Assembly (NCBI RefSeq): GCF_043729335.1
Contig: NZ_JAYTLQ010000042.1
Coordinates: forward strand, 110,873 to 174,872
Direction: 5' to 3'
DNA: 64,000 bases
Origin: Crenothrix sp043729335
GTDB lineage: Bacteria; Pseudomonadota; Gammaproteobacteria; Methylococcales; Methylomonadaceae
Part shown: positions 17,121 to 26,447 of the stretch, piece by piece
Position numbering within the stretch: position 1 is the first letter of the stretch
Layout: every line of letters starts with the position of its first letter
The notes under the pieces: generated by a model
Databases searched by the model: none
The model's input: only the letters and a program-made list of their open reading frames with translations
What the model was told of the DNA's origin: nothing
Made by a program: the position numbers and the translations under genes

Positions 17121-18554
17121 CTATTTCAATTTTTCAATCAGCATTTTATTAACTTCAGCCGGATTAGCCTTACCCTGCATTTCCCGCATCACCTGCCCTA
17201 CAAAGAAACCAAATACCTTCTCTTTACCACTGCGGTATTGTTCAACCTGATCCATATTAGCAGCCATAATGCCATCAATAATAGCTTCTATCGCACCGCT
17301 ATCACTGATCTGTTTTAAGCCTTTAGCACTAATAACCTCATCAGCACTGACAGGATGCTGCCACATTTCTTCAAACACCTGCTTGGCGATTTTTCCGGAA
17401 ATGGTATCGTCGCTGATACGCAGCAATAACCCCGCCAAACCTTGATAATCCACTGGCGAAGCAGAAATTTCAAGGCCCGCCTTATTCAGCGCCGCAGACA
17501 GTTCGCCGGTAATCCAGTTGGCACACAGCTTAGCATCACAACCGGATGTTGCAACCGTGGCTTCAAAATAATCCGCCAACGGGCGAGATGACGTTAATTG
17601 CGTGGCATTGTCCTCATCCAAGCCATAGCTGTCTTTAAAGCGCTGCTTTTTGGCTACCGGCAATTCAGGCAACTGCGCCTTAATCTGCGCTTTAAACTCT
17701 TCGCTGATGATGACCGGCAACAAATCGGGATCGGGAAAATACCGGTAATCATTGGCTTCTTCCTTACTGCGCATGGAACGAGTTTCATCTTTGACCGAAT
17801 CGTACAAACGGGTTTCCTGCACCACCCTGCCACCGCTTTCGATCAACTCGATTTGGCGCTCGACTTCATGGTTAATGGCTTTTTCGACAAACTTAAAGGA
17901 ATTGATGTTTTTGATTTCGGCACGCGTACCAAATTCTGCCTGGCCTTTTGGGCGCACCGAGACATTGGCATCACAGCGGAATGAGCCTTCCTGCATATTG
18001 CCGTCACATATCCCCAAGTAACGCACCAGCTCGTGCAGCTTGCGCATGTACGCCACCGCTTCTTTGGCCGAGCGCATATCCGGTTCGGAGACGATCTCCA
18101 GCAACGGCGTGCCAGCACGGTTTAAATCAATGCCACTCAAGCCCTGAAAGTTTTCATGCAGCGACTTGCCGGCATCTTCTTCTAAATGGGCGCGGGTAAT
18201 ACCGATGCGCTTGGTTTCGCCGTCGACCTCAATATCCAGATGACCTATGCCAACAATGGGCAAATCCATCTGGCTGATTTGATAGCCTTTCGGTAAATCA
18301 GGGTAAAAATAATTTTTGCGGGCAAACACCGAATACGGGGCAATATGCGCCTCAATCGCCATGCCAAAGATAACCGCCATACGCACGGCTTCTTGATTTA
18401 ATACGGGCAATACGCCTGGAAAACCCAAGTCAACCGCACAAGCTTGGGTATTGGGCGCTGCGCCATATGCTGTCGCTGCGCCCGAAAAAATCTTTGATTT
18501 TGTTGCTAACTGAGTATGAATTTCCAGACCTATTACGACTTCCCAATTTTCCAT
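17121..18554 (-). CDS. gatB: Asp-tRNA(Asn)/Glu-tRNA(Gln) amidotransferase subunit B
   Basis: GatB binds mischarged Glu-tRNA(Gln) or Asp-tRNA(Asn) and activates it for amidation with ammonia from GatA. It has VVIGLEIHTQL, GFPGVLPVLN, NYFYPDLPKGYQISQ and GIDLNRAGTPLLEIVSEPD, all core GatB motifs, then the helical domain and the YqeY-like tail (about 330-477). I chose the ATG at 18554 (477 residues) because AGGGG is six bases before it; an ATG two codons earlier touches the AGGGG. It lies a few bases after gatA. Its last ~46 codons exist again as a decayed copy at 8386-8575. Confidence 0.97.
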   Translation of the reverse strand: MENWEVVIGLEIHTQLATKSKIFSGAATAYGAAPNTQACAVDLGFPGVLPVLNQEAVRMAVIFGMAIEAHIAPYSVFARKNYFYPDLPKGYQISQMDLPIVGIGHLDIEVDGETKRIGITRAHLEEDAGKSLHENFQGLSGIDLNRAGTPLLEIVSEPDMRSAKEAVAYMRKLHELVRYLGICDGNMQEGSFRCDANVSVRPKGQAEFGTRAEIKNINSFKFVEKAINHEVERQIELIESGGRVVQETRLYDSVKDETRSMRSKEEANDYRYFPDPDLLPVIISEEFKAQIKAQLPELPVAKKQRFKDSYGLDEDNATQLTSSRPLADYFEATVATSGCDAKLCANWITGELSAALNKAGLEISASPVDYQGLAGLLLRISDDTISGKIAKQVFEEMWQHPVSADEVISAKGLKQISDSGAIEAIIDGIMAANMDQVEQYRSGKEKVFGFFVGQVMREMQGKANPAEVNKMLIEKLK

Positions 18555-18563
18555 ATTCATCCC

Positions 18564-20015
18564 CTACTCGAAGCCTTTAGGTCTTTTTTGATGCCAATCA
18601 GTCACTTTTTGGTACTGATGGGCAATATTTAACAAACGCTGTTCGGCAAAATAATTACCGATGATGTGCAAGCCGACCGGCTTGTTTTGGGCAAAGCCCG
18701 CCGGAACTGACATCGCAGGCAAACCTGCCAAATTAATGGCAATGGTATAAATATCGGACAGGTACATTTCAATCGGGTTGTTGATTTTTTCGCCAATACC
18801 AAACGCCACCGACGGCGCGACCGGCCCCATAATCACATCCACTTCTTGCAGGGCGCGTTTAAAGTCTTCGGCGATTAAGCGCCTTACTTTTTGGGCTTTT
18901 AAGTAATAAGCATCATAGTAACCGGCAGATAACGCATAAGTCCCCATCAGGATACGGCGCTTAACTTCCTTGCCGAATGCCTCGCCGCGTGAACGCACGT
19001 ACAAATCGGTTAAATCGACCGGATCTTTGCAGCGATAGCCAAAGCGCACGCCGTCAAAACGCGACAAATTAGCGGAACATTCGGCGGAGGCAATCACGTA
19101 ATAGGCAGGAATCGCCAAATTTAAGTTGGGAATGGAAATTTCCTTGATGGTTGCGCCGAGCTTTTGATATTCATTAATCGCCGCTTCAATGACCACAGCG
19201 ACATCAGGGGCTAAGCCTTCCCCAAAAAACTCTTTTGGCAAACCGATGGTTAGGCCTTGCAAGCTATTATTAAGCCCTGCCAGATAATCCGGCACAGGGC
19301 TATCGACGCTGGTGGAGTCTTTTGGATCAAATCCTGCCATCGTTTGCAACACAACAGCGGCATCTTCCGCGCTGCGCGTCATCGGGCCGCCTTGGTCCAA
19401 ACTGGAGGCATAGGCAATCATACCGTAACGGGATACGCGACCGTAAGTAGGTTTTAAACCGGTAATGCCGCAATGCGAAGCCGGTTGACGAATAGAACCG
19501 CCTGTATCGGTACCGGTGGCGCATACCGCCAATCCCGCCGCTACCGCCGCCGCTGAACCACCGGATGAACCGCCCGGTACAGCGTTCAGATCCCAAGGAT
19601 TTTTGACCGCACCGTAATAGCTGTTCTCATTAGATGAACCCATCGCAAACTCATCCATATTGAGCTTGCCTAGCATGACCGCACCTGCCGCATTAAACTT
19701 GTCTATTACCGTGGCGTTATAGGGTGCCAAAAAATTATCCAGCATTTTAGAGCCGCAACTGGTTTTAATGCCCTGTGTACAAAAAATATCTTTTTGCGCA
19801 ATGGGAATGCCAGTGAGTAGATTGCTGTCGCCCGATGCCAGTTTTAAATCGGCAGTTTTGGCCGTTTGCAAAGCCAGTTCTTCGGTGACGGTAATATAAG
19901 CATTCAGTGCTTGGTGCTGCTTAATTCTATTTAAGTAGGATTGCGTTAACTCAACGCTGGAAAACTCACCGGCACGCAAACCCTGCGCCAGTTCAATAAT
20001 GGTTTTACTGTGCAT
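18564..20015 (-). CDS. gatA: Asp-tRNA(Asn)/Glu-tRNA(Gln) amidotransferase subunit A
   Basis: GatA is the amidase subunit that releases ammonia from glutamine. It shows the amidase signature: the catalytic Lys in PIAQKDIFCTQG, the Gly/Ser-rich loop PGGSSGGSAAAVAAG, and GTDTGGSIRQPAS with the nucleophile and cis-Ser. The start is placed at ATG 20015 (483 residues) because MHSKTIIELAQGLRAGEFSS matches the family; a longer frame upstream would overlap gatC and adds unrelated residues. No strong ribosome site is seen, so it may be coupled to gatC, which stops 16 bases before. Confidence 0.96.
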   Translation of the reverse strand: MHSKTIIELAQGLRAGEFSSVELTQSYLNRIKQHQALNAYITVTEELALQTAKTADLKLASGDSNLLTGIPIAQKDIFCTQGIKTSCGSKMLDNFLAPYNATVIDKFNAAGAVMLGKLNMDEFAMGSSNENSYYGAVKNPWDLNAVPGGSSGGSAAAVAAGLAVCATGTDTGGSIRQPASHCGITGLKPTYGRVSRYGMIAYASSLDQGGPMTRSAEDAAVVLQTMAGFDPKDSTSVDSPVPDYLAGLNNSLQGLTIGLPKEFFGEGLAPDVAVVIEAAINEYQKLGATIKEISIPNLNLAIPAYYVIASAECSANLSRFDGVRFGYRCKDPVDLTDLYVRSRGEAFGKEVKRRILMGTYALSAGYYDAYYLKAQKVRRLIAEDFKRALQEVDVIMGPVAPSVAFGIGEKINNPIEMYLSDIYTIAINLAGLPAMSVPAGFAQNKPVGLHIIGNYFAEQRLLNIAHQYQKVTDWHQKRPKGFE

Positions 20016-20031
20016 ATATTTAGGGGACTTG

Positions 20032-20319
20032 TTACTCAATAACCTTAGGGACGAGATACAACCCAGCGTCAACTTGCGGGGCTATCGATTGAAATTGTTG
20101 GTGCTGATCGTATTCGGTGACTTCATCTGTCCTTAAGCGCTGTCCCTGTTCCATAGGATGTGCCATAGGCTCTATACCGTCGGTGTTTAAGTCGCTCATT
20201 TGCTCCATTAAACTTAACATGCCTGATAAATCTTGGGTGTAAGCTTCAATATCAAGCTCATCAATGCCTAGCCGCGCCAAATGCGCAATTTTCTTTACAT
20301 CACTTGCCGTTAACGACAT
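20032..20319 (-). CDS. gatC: Asp-tRNA(Asn)/Glu-tRNA(Gln) amidotransferase subunit C
   Basis: GatC stabilises the GatA-GatB complex. From the ATG at 20319 it has 95 residues, the usual size, starting MSLTASDVKKIAHLARLGI, and contains the family segment MSDLNTDGIEPMAHPME. The frame is open 12 codons further up, but AGGA precedes the inner ATG and the extension has no family match. It is the first gene of gatC-gatA-gatB, divergent from mreB, as in many gammaproteobacteria. Confidence 0.96.
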   Translation of the reverse strand: MSLTASDVKKIAHLARLGIDELDIEAYTQDLSGMLSLMEQMSDLNTDGIEPMAHPMEQGQRLRTDEVTEYDQHQQFQSIAPQVDAGLYLVPKVIE

Positions 20320-20792
20320 TTTTTTTCCTATCAAGAAACAAAATTTATTGATCAATACAGGTTACTCATCATACAAAACTTAACCGTAGCGACTTATCTG
20401 ATAAAGTGTATAAAAACTTCACCTTATTAGCGTGCTTATTGTCAGCTTTTTTGCCTTTTAAAAATTTCCTATCGATAACAATGTGCAATAAAAAACATAA
20501 CTTGTTAATATTCAACACAGTATAAAAAAGGCATGATTTTTGCTTTAATTTAGGATTATCGCTTTACCTAAGAAAGCACATTAAGACTCTGCTTTTACAC
20601 TCATCTAACTACTTATTGAAAGATAATAGTATTTTTTAACACCTACACCGTCTTTTAATAAAAGCACTTTACTTCCAGACAAAGTTTTTACACATATTTG
20701 AGCTATATGATACTTTATATCTTGCTCAAATACCCGCTTGATTGATAAAGTAACCCTATTTTTCATACCTTAGCTAAAGGATACCGGTAGAA
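20320..20792. promoter_or_regulatory. A+T-rich divergent intergenic region between gatC and mreB
   Basis: 473 bases without a gene. It must hold the promoters of gatCAB (leftward) and of the mreB operon (rightward). Several weak hexamer pairs are present (for example TTGATT near 20740), but none is clear enough to call. No tRNA or repeat is seen. Confidence 0.5.
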
Positions 20793-21836
20793 ATGTTCAA
20801 AAGAATTCGTGGCTTATTTTCCAACGATTTATCCATCGATTTAGGAACCGCTAACACGTTGATTTATATGCCAGGGCAAGGAATTGTACTCAATGAGCCC
20901 TCAGTTGTTGCCATTAAGGAGGATAGAATTCGAGGTCACAAAACCATTGCTGCTGTAGGTGCTGAAGCCAAACAAATGCTAGGCCGAACTCCTGGCAACA
21001 TTACGGCAATACGCCCCTTAAAAGATGGCGTTATCGCGGACTTCGCAGTGACTGAGCGCATGTTACGTTATTTTATCGATAAAGTGCATGAGAACAAATG
21101 GCTGCGTCCCAGCCCACGCATTCTAATTTGCGTACCGTGTGGATCAACGCAAGTTGAACGCCGCGCTATCCGTGAATCTGCCGCCATGGCGGGTGCGCGT
21201 GAAGTCTATTTGATTGAAGAGCCTATGTCTGCGGCTATCGGCGCTGGCTTGCCCGTAGATGAAGCCTCTGGTTCTATGGTACTGGACATTGGTGGCGGTA
21301 CATCAGAAGTGGCCATTATTTCAATTAATGGCATTGTATATTCATCCTCGGTACGTATTGGCGGTGACCGTTTCGATGAAGCGATTATTAGTTATGTGCG
21401 CAGAAACTACGGCACGTTAATTGGTGAAGCGACTGCTGAACAAATAAAAATTGAAATTGGTGCGGCTTACCCTGGCAGTGAAGTCAGGGAAATTGAAGTC
21501 AGGGGACGCAATCTGGCTGAAGGTGTACCGCGCAGCTTTACTTTAAACAGTAATGAGATTTTAGAAGCCCTGCAAGAACCGCTTTCCGGCATTGTGGGCG
21601 CGGTAAAACTGGCTCTGGAACAAACACCGCCCGAACTTGGCTCGGACGTTGCTAGTCGGGGTATTTATTTAACCGGCGGCGGTGCTTTACTCAAAGACAT
21701 CGACAGATTAATATCCGAAGAAACCGGCCTGCCCGTTTATATTGCCGATGATCCTCTGACGTGCGTTGCCAGAGGCGGCGGTATGGTTTTAGAAATGCTG
21801 GACAAAAAAGGCGTTTCGGCATTTTCTTTAGAATAG
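20793..21836 (+). CDS. mreB: Rod shape-determining protein MreB
   Basis: Bacterial actin homologue that forms membrane-bound filaments and directs the elongation peptidoglycan machinery. The 347 residues start MFKRIRGLFSNDLSIDLGTANT, with the amphipathic N-terminal membrane helix and the phosphate-1 motif DLGTANT. IEEPMSAAIGAGLPV and DIGGGTSEVAII (phosphate-2) follow, then the adenosine motif ending in YLTGGGALLKDID. It is the first gene of the morphogenesis operon; mreC follows after a 218-base gap that holds a repeat element. Confidence 0.98.
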   Translation: MFKRIRGLFSNDLSIDLGTANTLIYMPGQGIVLNEPSVVAIKEDRIRGHKTIAAVGAEAKQMLGRTPGNITAIRPLKDGVIADFAVTERMLRYFIDKVHENKWLRPSPRILICVPCGSTQVERRAIRESAAMAGAREVYLIEEPMSAAIGAGLPVDEASGSMVLDIGGGTSEVAIISINGIVYSSSVRIGGDRFDEAIISYVRRNYGTLIGEATAEQIKIEIGAAYPGSEVREIEVRGRNLAEGVPRSFTLNSNEILEALQEPLSGIVGAVKLALEQTPPELGSDVASRGIYLTGGGALLKDIDRLISEETGLPVYIADDPLTCVARGGGMVLEMLDKKGVSAFSLE

Positions 21837-21844
21837 AAAAAAGG

Positions 21845-21967
21845 GCTACTAACTTAAGACGGGGCAATTTAAAAAAAGCCGTTCGTGATATGAGCTTGTC
21901 GAACCATGAACAACAAACCCTTCGACAAGTTCAGGGCGAGCGAATGTCCCACCTTAATTTGGTAGTC
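21845..21967. repeat. Cruciform repeat element, copy A, between mreB and mreC
   Basis: The element is an imperfect palindrome of about 123 bases. Its outer arms are GCTACTAACTTAAGACGGG and the matching CCACCTTAATTTGGTAG. An inner pair is built from GCCGTTCGTG...CTTGTCGAA and TTCGACAAG...CGAGCGAA. A second copy lies at 55523-55637, with the central stretch GTCGAACCATGAACAACAAA identical. The motif TTCGACAAGCTCAGGGCGAACGG is known as a dispersed repeat in many bacteria. Here it separates mreB from mreC in an otherwise tight operon. Confidence 0.85.
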
Positions 21968-22054
21968 GAAAAAAGTAACTGCACATTCAGATAGCGGCCG
22001 AAATGACTCAATCCGGCCGCTTGGCTTTGTTAACCAAATACGAGATCACCCGCT

Positions 22055-22981
22055 ATAAAACTTATATTTGCTACCGGCCCCTCCATCACCACCCGCCTAA
22101 TTGTCGCCCTTATTGCGTCTATCGCTTTACTGGTAACTGAACAAAAAAGTCCACGCCTGGACGCATTGCGTTCAAGCTTGTCTGTTTTGGTTGACCCCAT
22201 AAAATACCTGGTTGATACGCCTATTGTGGCATTGAACAATGCTAAAGAGTCAGTCAGTTCTTATTCAAGCTTGAAAGAAGAAAATAAAAAATTGCGTGAA
22301 GATCAGTTTATAACCAAATCCAAGCTGCTTAAGTTTGATGCGCTAGAAAAAGAAAACATTCATCTTAGGGCGCTACTGGAGAATTCTTTCAAACTCGGTG
22401 AGCAGGTGTTAATCGCTGAGTTGCTGTCCATTAAAATGGTGCCTTACGAACATATTGTCGTCGTCAACAAAGGCACGCGTTTTGGTGTGCATCCGCAGCA
22501 GCCCGTGCTCGATACCAACGGTGTAGTGGGACAGGTTTTTAGAGCGTTACCGTTTAGCTCAGAAATAATGCTGATTACTGATTTAAACCATGCTATCCCT
22601 GTACAAGTTAATCGTAATGGCTTGCTAACCATTGCGGTAGGCAGTGGCCAAATTAATCGGCTTAATCTGCCTTTCTTGCCCAATAATGCCGATATTCGTC
22701 CTGGCGATCTGCTGATCACATCAGGGCTGGGCGGCATTTTTCCTCCAGGTTATCCGGTTGGCGTAGTGGATAACTTTACCCCAGACGCGACCAAGCCTTT
22801 TCCAACTATTACCGCAACACCCAAAGCTATGCTGGATAGAAATAGAGAACTGATGATCGTGTGGAGCAAATCCAGTCCCGTACTCTTAAGCGCACCGCCA
22901 ATGCCACCTACACCAAGCACATCAACATCAATGACACCAGCACCAGGCACACCAGCACCCGCAAAACCTAAAGATGAATAA
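22055..22981 (+). CDS. mreC: Rod shape-determining protein MreC, probable ATA start
   Basis: MreC is a bitopic inner-membrane protein whose periplasmic part organises PBP2/RodA. The frame, open from the stop at 22031, reads (I)KLIFATGPSITTRLIV onwards, the normal MreC N-terminus, with the membrane helix LIVALIASIALLV, then a coiled coil (SLKEENKKLREDQ...) and the beta-domain (VNKGTRFGVHPQQPV, PGDLLITSGLGG). The C-terminal tail is rich in Pro, Thr and Ala. No ATG, GTG or TTG lies before the membrane helix; the first is TTG at 22166, which would delete it. I therefore place the start at the ATA of 22055 (308 residues), where family alignment puts Met. It overlaps mreD. Confidence 0.85.
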   Translation: MKLIFATGPSITTRLIVALIASIALLVTEQKSPRLDALRSSLSVLVDPIKYLVDTPIVALNNAKESVSSYSSLKEENKKLREDQFITKSKLLKFDALEKENIHLRALLENSFKLGEQVLIAELLSIKMVPYEHIVVVNKGTRFGVHPQQPVLDTNGVVGQVFRALPFSSEIMLITDLNHAIPVQVNRNGLLTIAVGSGQINRLNLPFLPNNADIRPGDLLITSGLGGIFPPGYPVGVVDNFTPDATKPFPTITATPKAMLDRNRELMIVWSKSSPVLLSAPPMPPTPSTSTSMTPAPGTPAPAKPKDE

Positions 22982-23456
22982 CTACTACAGGTTTGGCCGT
23001 ATTATTAGCACCATCATTATGGCTATGATTTTGAGAATAGCACCCTGGCCAGATTTTATCGCTACTATCAATCCAGACTGGGTTTTACTGACACTAATCT
23101 ACTGGACGCTTGCCATACCGGAACGTGTTGGCATTTTTCACGCATGGACATTTGGACTCTTAACCGATGTGTTAACCGGCAGATCATTTGGACAATATGC
23201 CCTAACCTACTCGCTAGTCAGTTATGTGTGCATAAAATTACATAAACGGCTTCGTCCATTCCCTTTGATCCAACAAGAATTGTTCATTTTTCTATTTCTG
23301 CTTTTATCCCAGCTCTTGCTTTTTTGGATAAAAAACCTGCAAACGCCCGGGCAACTGAGCGCCAGCTTCTGGCTACCCGTAGTAAGCGGTACGCTGTGCT
23401 GGCCTATTGTGTACAAATCACTGCGTTTTATCCGACTGTTACGTAGCAACAAGTGA
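22974..23456 (+). CDS. mreD: Rod shape-determining protein MreD
   Basis: Small integral membrane partner of MreC in the elongasome. The 160 residues contain about five hydrophobic helices and the family stretch LRIAPWPDFIATINPDWVLLTLIYW, then GILTD-like GLLTDVLTGRSFGQYAL. The ATG lies within the last codons of mreC (eight-base overlap), implying translational coupling. It is followed by mrdA after ten bases. Confidence 0.93.
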   Translation: MNNYYRFGRIISTIIMAMILRIAPWPDFIATINPDWVLLTLIYWTLAIPERVGIFHAWTFGLLTDVLTGRSFGQYALTYSLVSYVCIKLHKRLRPFPLIQQELFIFLFLLLSQLLLFWIKNLQTPGQLSASFWLPVVSGTLCWPIVYKSLRFIRLLRSNK

Positions 23457-23466
23457 AAAATTAGCC

Positions 23467-25338
23467 ATGTCATCTCGTTCATACACCATGAGGGATAAGT
23501 TTCTGGAGGAACGTTTGTTTCTTAACCGGATAGTGAGCGCTTTTATTGCCATTACCGTGTTAACTTCCGGATTAATAGTGCGGCTGATCTATTTACAAAT
23601 TGTCGGCCACATTCACTATGCAACCCTGGCAAAAGAAAACAGTATTAAAATTACACCGTTAGTACCTACACGCGGCATGATTTATGATCGCCACGGGCGC
23701 GTTCTGGCTGAAAACACCCAAACGTTTAAACTGGAAATAACCACAGATAAAATGGGCGACGATCCAGAAGCTCTCAACGACACCTTACTGCGACTGCAAA
23801 AACTACTCAACATTCCCGACGAAAAAATTGCGCAGTTCCATAAGCTTAAAATCCGGCAAAAACGCTTTGCTCCCACAACATTGCTAACCAACATGACCAA
23901 TGAAGACATGGTGAAGTTTGCTGTGGTCAGGCCTTATTTTCCAGGCGTTGATATTAAAACCCATTTGGTCAGAAACTATCCTTTCAAGGATTTAACCGCC
24001 CATGTGGTTGGCTACGTAGGCCGCATTAACGAAAAAGACCTCAAATCCTTACCGGTGACAGAATACAGTGGCTCCACTTATATCGGTAAACTAGGTATTG
24101 AAAGCTCGTATGAAACCACCCTGCATGGCAAAACCGGTTATGCAGAAATGGAAACTAACGTGCAGGCACGCGAGCTTAAAACGCTAAATGAAGTCAATCC
24201 AATCGCGGGAGCAAATCTTTACCTTACCCTGGATATTGATTTACAAAAAACCGCTTACGATGCCTTAGACAAATTTAATGGCGCTGTCGTGGCCATAGAC
24301 ATTAAAACGGGCGGCGTACTTGTCTTTGTGAGTAGGCCCGGCTTTGATCCCAACCCTTTTGTCTCCGGCATCGGGAGCGACGAATATAAGGCATTAACTT
24401 CATTAGATGACCAACCGCTTTATAATCGGGCTTTACGTGGCTTGTATCCTCCAGGTTCTACGGTTAAACCGTTTATTGCTTTGGCCGGGCTTGAGTACAA
24501 CGCCATTGGTAAACAACAACGCTTACATTGCCCAGGATTTTACCAATTACCCAATGATAAACATCGTTTCCGCGACTGGAAAAAATCCGGCCATGGCTCT
24601 GTGGGTATGAACGAAGCGATTACGCAATCGTGCGATGTTTACTTTTACCGTCTGGCCAATCTGCTCGGTATTGAACGTATGCATAATTTTATGCAAAAAA
24701 TGGGTTTTGGTGAAAAAACCGGCATTGATCTTATGGGTGAAAAAGCGGGCGTATTCCCTTCCAAAGAATGGAAGCTTAAAGAAAAAAAGCAACGCTGGTA
24801 TCCTGGAGAAACCTTAATTACCGGCATTGGCCAAGGTTTTAACCTAGTAACGCCCTTACAGCTGGCCAGAGCGACCGCAACGCTGGCTAACAAAGGCCAT
24901 GTCGTCACGCCTTTTTTGGTCGATAAAATTGTATCCGCTAGCGCCACCACCAAAGGCCCGGAAATACATAAAGACGTGATTAATCTCAAGCCTGACAACA
25001 TCAATAATATTATTTCAGCCATGGTTAACGTAGTACACAGCGCGCGCGGGACTGCAAAAGGCATCAGCCACGGCATCAACTATCATATTGCCGGAAAAAC
25101 CGGTACTGCCCAGGTGTTTAATATTAAACAAGGTGCAAAATATAACGAAAGAAGCATAGGCTTTAAGCTGCATGACCATGCCTTGTTTATTTCATTTGCC
25201 CCAGCCGATAATCCCCAAATTGCCGTTGCCGTTATTGCCGAACACGGTGGGCACGGCGGTTCAGTGGCGGCTCCCATCGCAGCCAAAGTTATCAAGCAAT
25301 ATTTAGGAGACAATGGTGAGAACCGAAACACGCCATGA
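23467..25338 (+). CDS. mrdA: Penicillin-binding protein 2 (elongation transpeptidase)
   Basis: PBP2 cross-links peptidoglycan during rod elongation with RodA. It has an N-terminal membrane helix (about residues 20-45), the pedestal domain with GMIYDRHGRVLAENT, and the transpeptidase domain with the active-site serine in PPGSTVKPF, the second motif in TQSCDVYFY, and GKTGTAQV. The start is set at ATG 23467 (623 residues); another ATG lies seven codons on, while a longer frame upstream runs into mreD. It overlaps rodA by 26 bases. Confidence 0.96.
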   Translation: MSSRSYTMRDKFLEERLFLNRIVSAFIAITVLTSGLIVRLIYLQIVGHIHYATLAKENSIKITPLVPTRGMIYDRHGRVLAENTQTFKLEITTDKMGDDPEALNDTLLRLQKLLNIPDEKIAQFHKLKIRQKRFAPTTLLTNMTNEDMVKFAVVRPYFPGVDIKTHLVRNYPFKDLTAHVVGYVGRINEKDLKSLPVTEYSGSTYIGKLGIESSYETTLHGKTGYAEMETNVQARELKTLNEVNPIAGANLYLTLDIDLQKTAYDALDKFNGAVVAIDIKTGGVLVFVSRPGFDPNPFVSGIGSDEYKALTSLDDQPLYNRALRGLYPPGSTVKPFIALAGLEYNAIGKQQRLHCPGFYQLPNDKHRFRDWKKSGHGSVGMNEAITQSCDVYFYRLANLLGIERMHNFMQKMGFGEKTGIDLMGEKAGVFPSKEWKLKEKKQRWYPGETLITGIGQGFNLVTPLQLARATATLANKGHVVTPFLVDKIVSASATTKGPEIHKDVINLKPDNINNIISAMVNVVHSARGTAKGISHGINYHIAGKTGTAQVFNIKQGAKYNERSIGFKLHDHALFISFAPADNPQIAVAVIAEHGGHGGSVAAPIAAKVIKQYLGDNGENRNTP

Positions 25339-26446
25339 GCATTTTCGACAACCTTCGCTCATGGGCAATATCCTTAGAAGGCTGCATATCGACATCCCCT
25401 TATTTATCGCTCTGGTACTTACTTCGTTATTAAGTCTTTTCATCCTTTATAGCGCAGGTGGGCAGGATATGGGGGTATTATCCCGCCAAGCCACGCGTAT
25501 GCTGATGGCTTTTAGCCTGATGATATTATTGGCACAAATTAATCCCAATCAATTTAAACGTTTTTCCGCTGGATTATTTGGTTTAGGTATTTTTTTACTG
25601 CTCGCCGTATTAATTATGGGTACCATTGGCAAAGGCGCACAACGCTGGCTGGATTTAGGCTTTTTCCGCTTTCAACCCTCAGAAATCATTAAAATCACCA
25701 CGCCCATGATGATAGCCTGGTATCTGTCAGAACACCCTTTACCGCCTAAATCCAAGCATTTATTTACGGCTGTCCTGTTGATTATGATACCCACCTTATT
25801 AATCGCAAAACAGCCGGATTTGGGCACCGCCATATTAGTGGCCAGCGCTGGCGCGGGGGTATTATTTTTTGCGGGTTTATCCTGGCGGTTTATATTAAGC
25901 ATTATTGGCGTACTGGCAGCTTTGGCACCTATTATTTGGCATTTTATGATTCCGTATCAGAAAGCACGGGTCATTACCTTGCTAAATCCGGAAGCTGATC
26001 CTTTAGGTAAGGGTTATCATATTATTCAGTCAAAAATCGCCATTGGCTCCGGTGGCATTTATGGCAAAGGTTGGACGGGCAGCACTCAATCCGAGCTCAA
26101 TTTTTTACCTGAAAGCCATACCGACTTCATTTTTGCCGTGTTTGCTGAAGAATTCGGGCTTTTTGGCTGCTTAGGCTTATTGTCACTGTATTTGTTTATT
26201 ATCGGACGCTGCCTGTATATTTCAGTGCAGGCACAAGATGTTTACTGCCGACTGTTAGCCAGTAGCTTGGCCTTTACTTTTTTTGTCTACGTTTTTGTTA
26301 ATATTGGCATGGTTATCGGCATACTGCCTGTAGTGGGTGTTCCTTTGCCTTTAATCAGTTACGGCGGCACGTCAGCCGTTACCTTGCAATGTGGTTTTGG
26401 CATTTTGATGTCTATACACACCCATAGAAAACTTCTACCTCGTTAA
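25313..26446 (+). CDS. rodA: Peptidoglycan glycosyltransferase RodA
   Basis: SEDS-family polymerase that makes glycan strands together with PBP2. The 377-residue protein has about ten membrane helices and the SEDS signatures KGAQRWLDLGFFRFQPSEI and KAKVRVL-like KARVITLLNPEADPLGKGYHIIQSKIAIGSGG. The catalytic-site region GSTQSELNFLPESHTDFIFAVFAEE follows, then VPLPLISYGGTS near the C-terminus. The ATG at 25313 has AGGAGA five bases upstream, inside the end of mrdA. It ends two bases before mltB. Confidence 0.97.
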   Translation: MVRTETRHEHFRQPSLMGNILRRLHIDIPLFIALVLTSLLSLFILYSAGGQDMGVLSRQATRMLMAFSLMILLAQINPNQFKRFSAGLFGLGIFLLLAVLIMGTIGKGAQRWLDLGFFRFQPSEIIKITTPMMIAWYLSEHPLPPKSKHLFTAVLLIMIPTLLIAKQPDLGTAILVASAGAGVLFFAGLSWRFILSIIGVLAALAPIIWHFMIPYQKARVITLLNPEADPLGKGYHIIQSKIAIGSGGIYGKGWTGSTQSELNFLPESHTDFIFAVFAEEFGLFGCLGLLSLYLFIIGRCLYISVQAQDVYCRLLASSLAFTFFVYVFVNIGMVIGILPVVGVPLPLISYGGTSAVTLQCGFGILMSIHTHRKLLPR

Positions 26447-26447
26447 A

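Noticed and set aside
20150..20170. CATAGGATGTGCCATAGG within gatC, similar to the arm of the cruciform at 15735
   Set aside because: It encodes the conserved GatC residues MAHPME; no partner arm is near, so the likeness is chance.
22166..22981. TTG at 22166 as the start of mreC
   Set aside because: It would remove the membrane helix and the conserved N-terminus that are encoded in the same open frame upstream.
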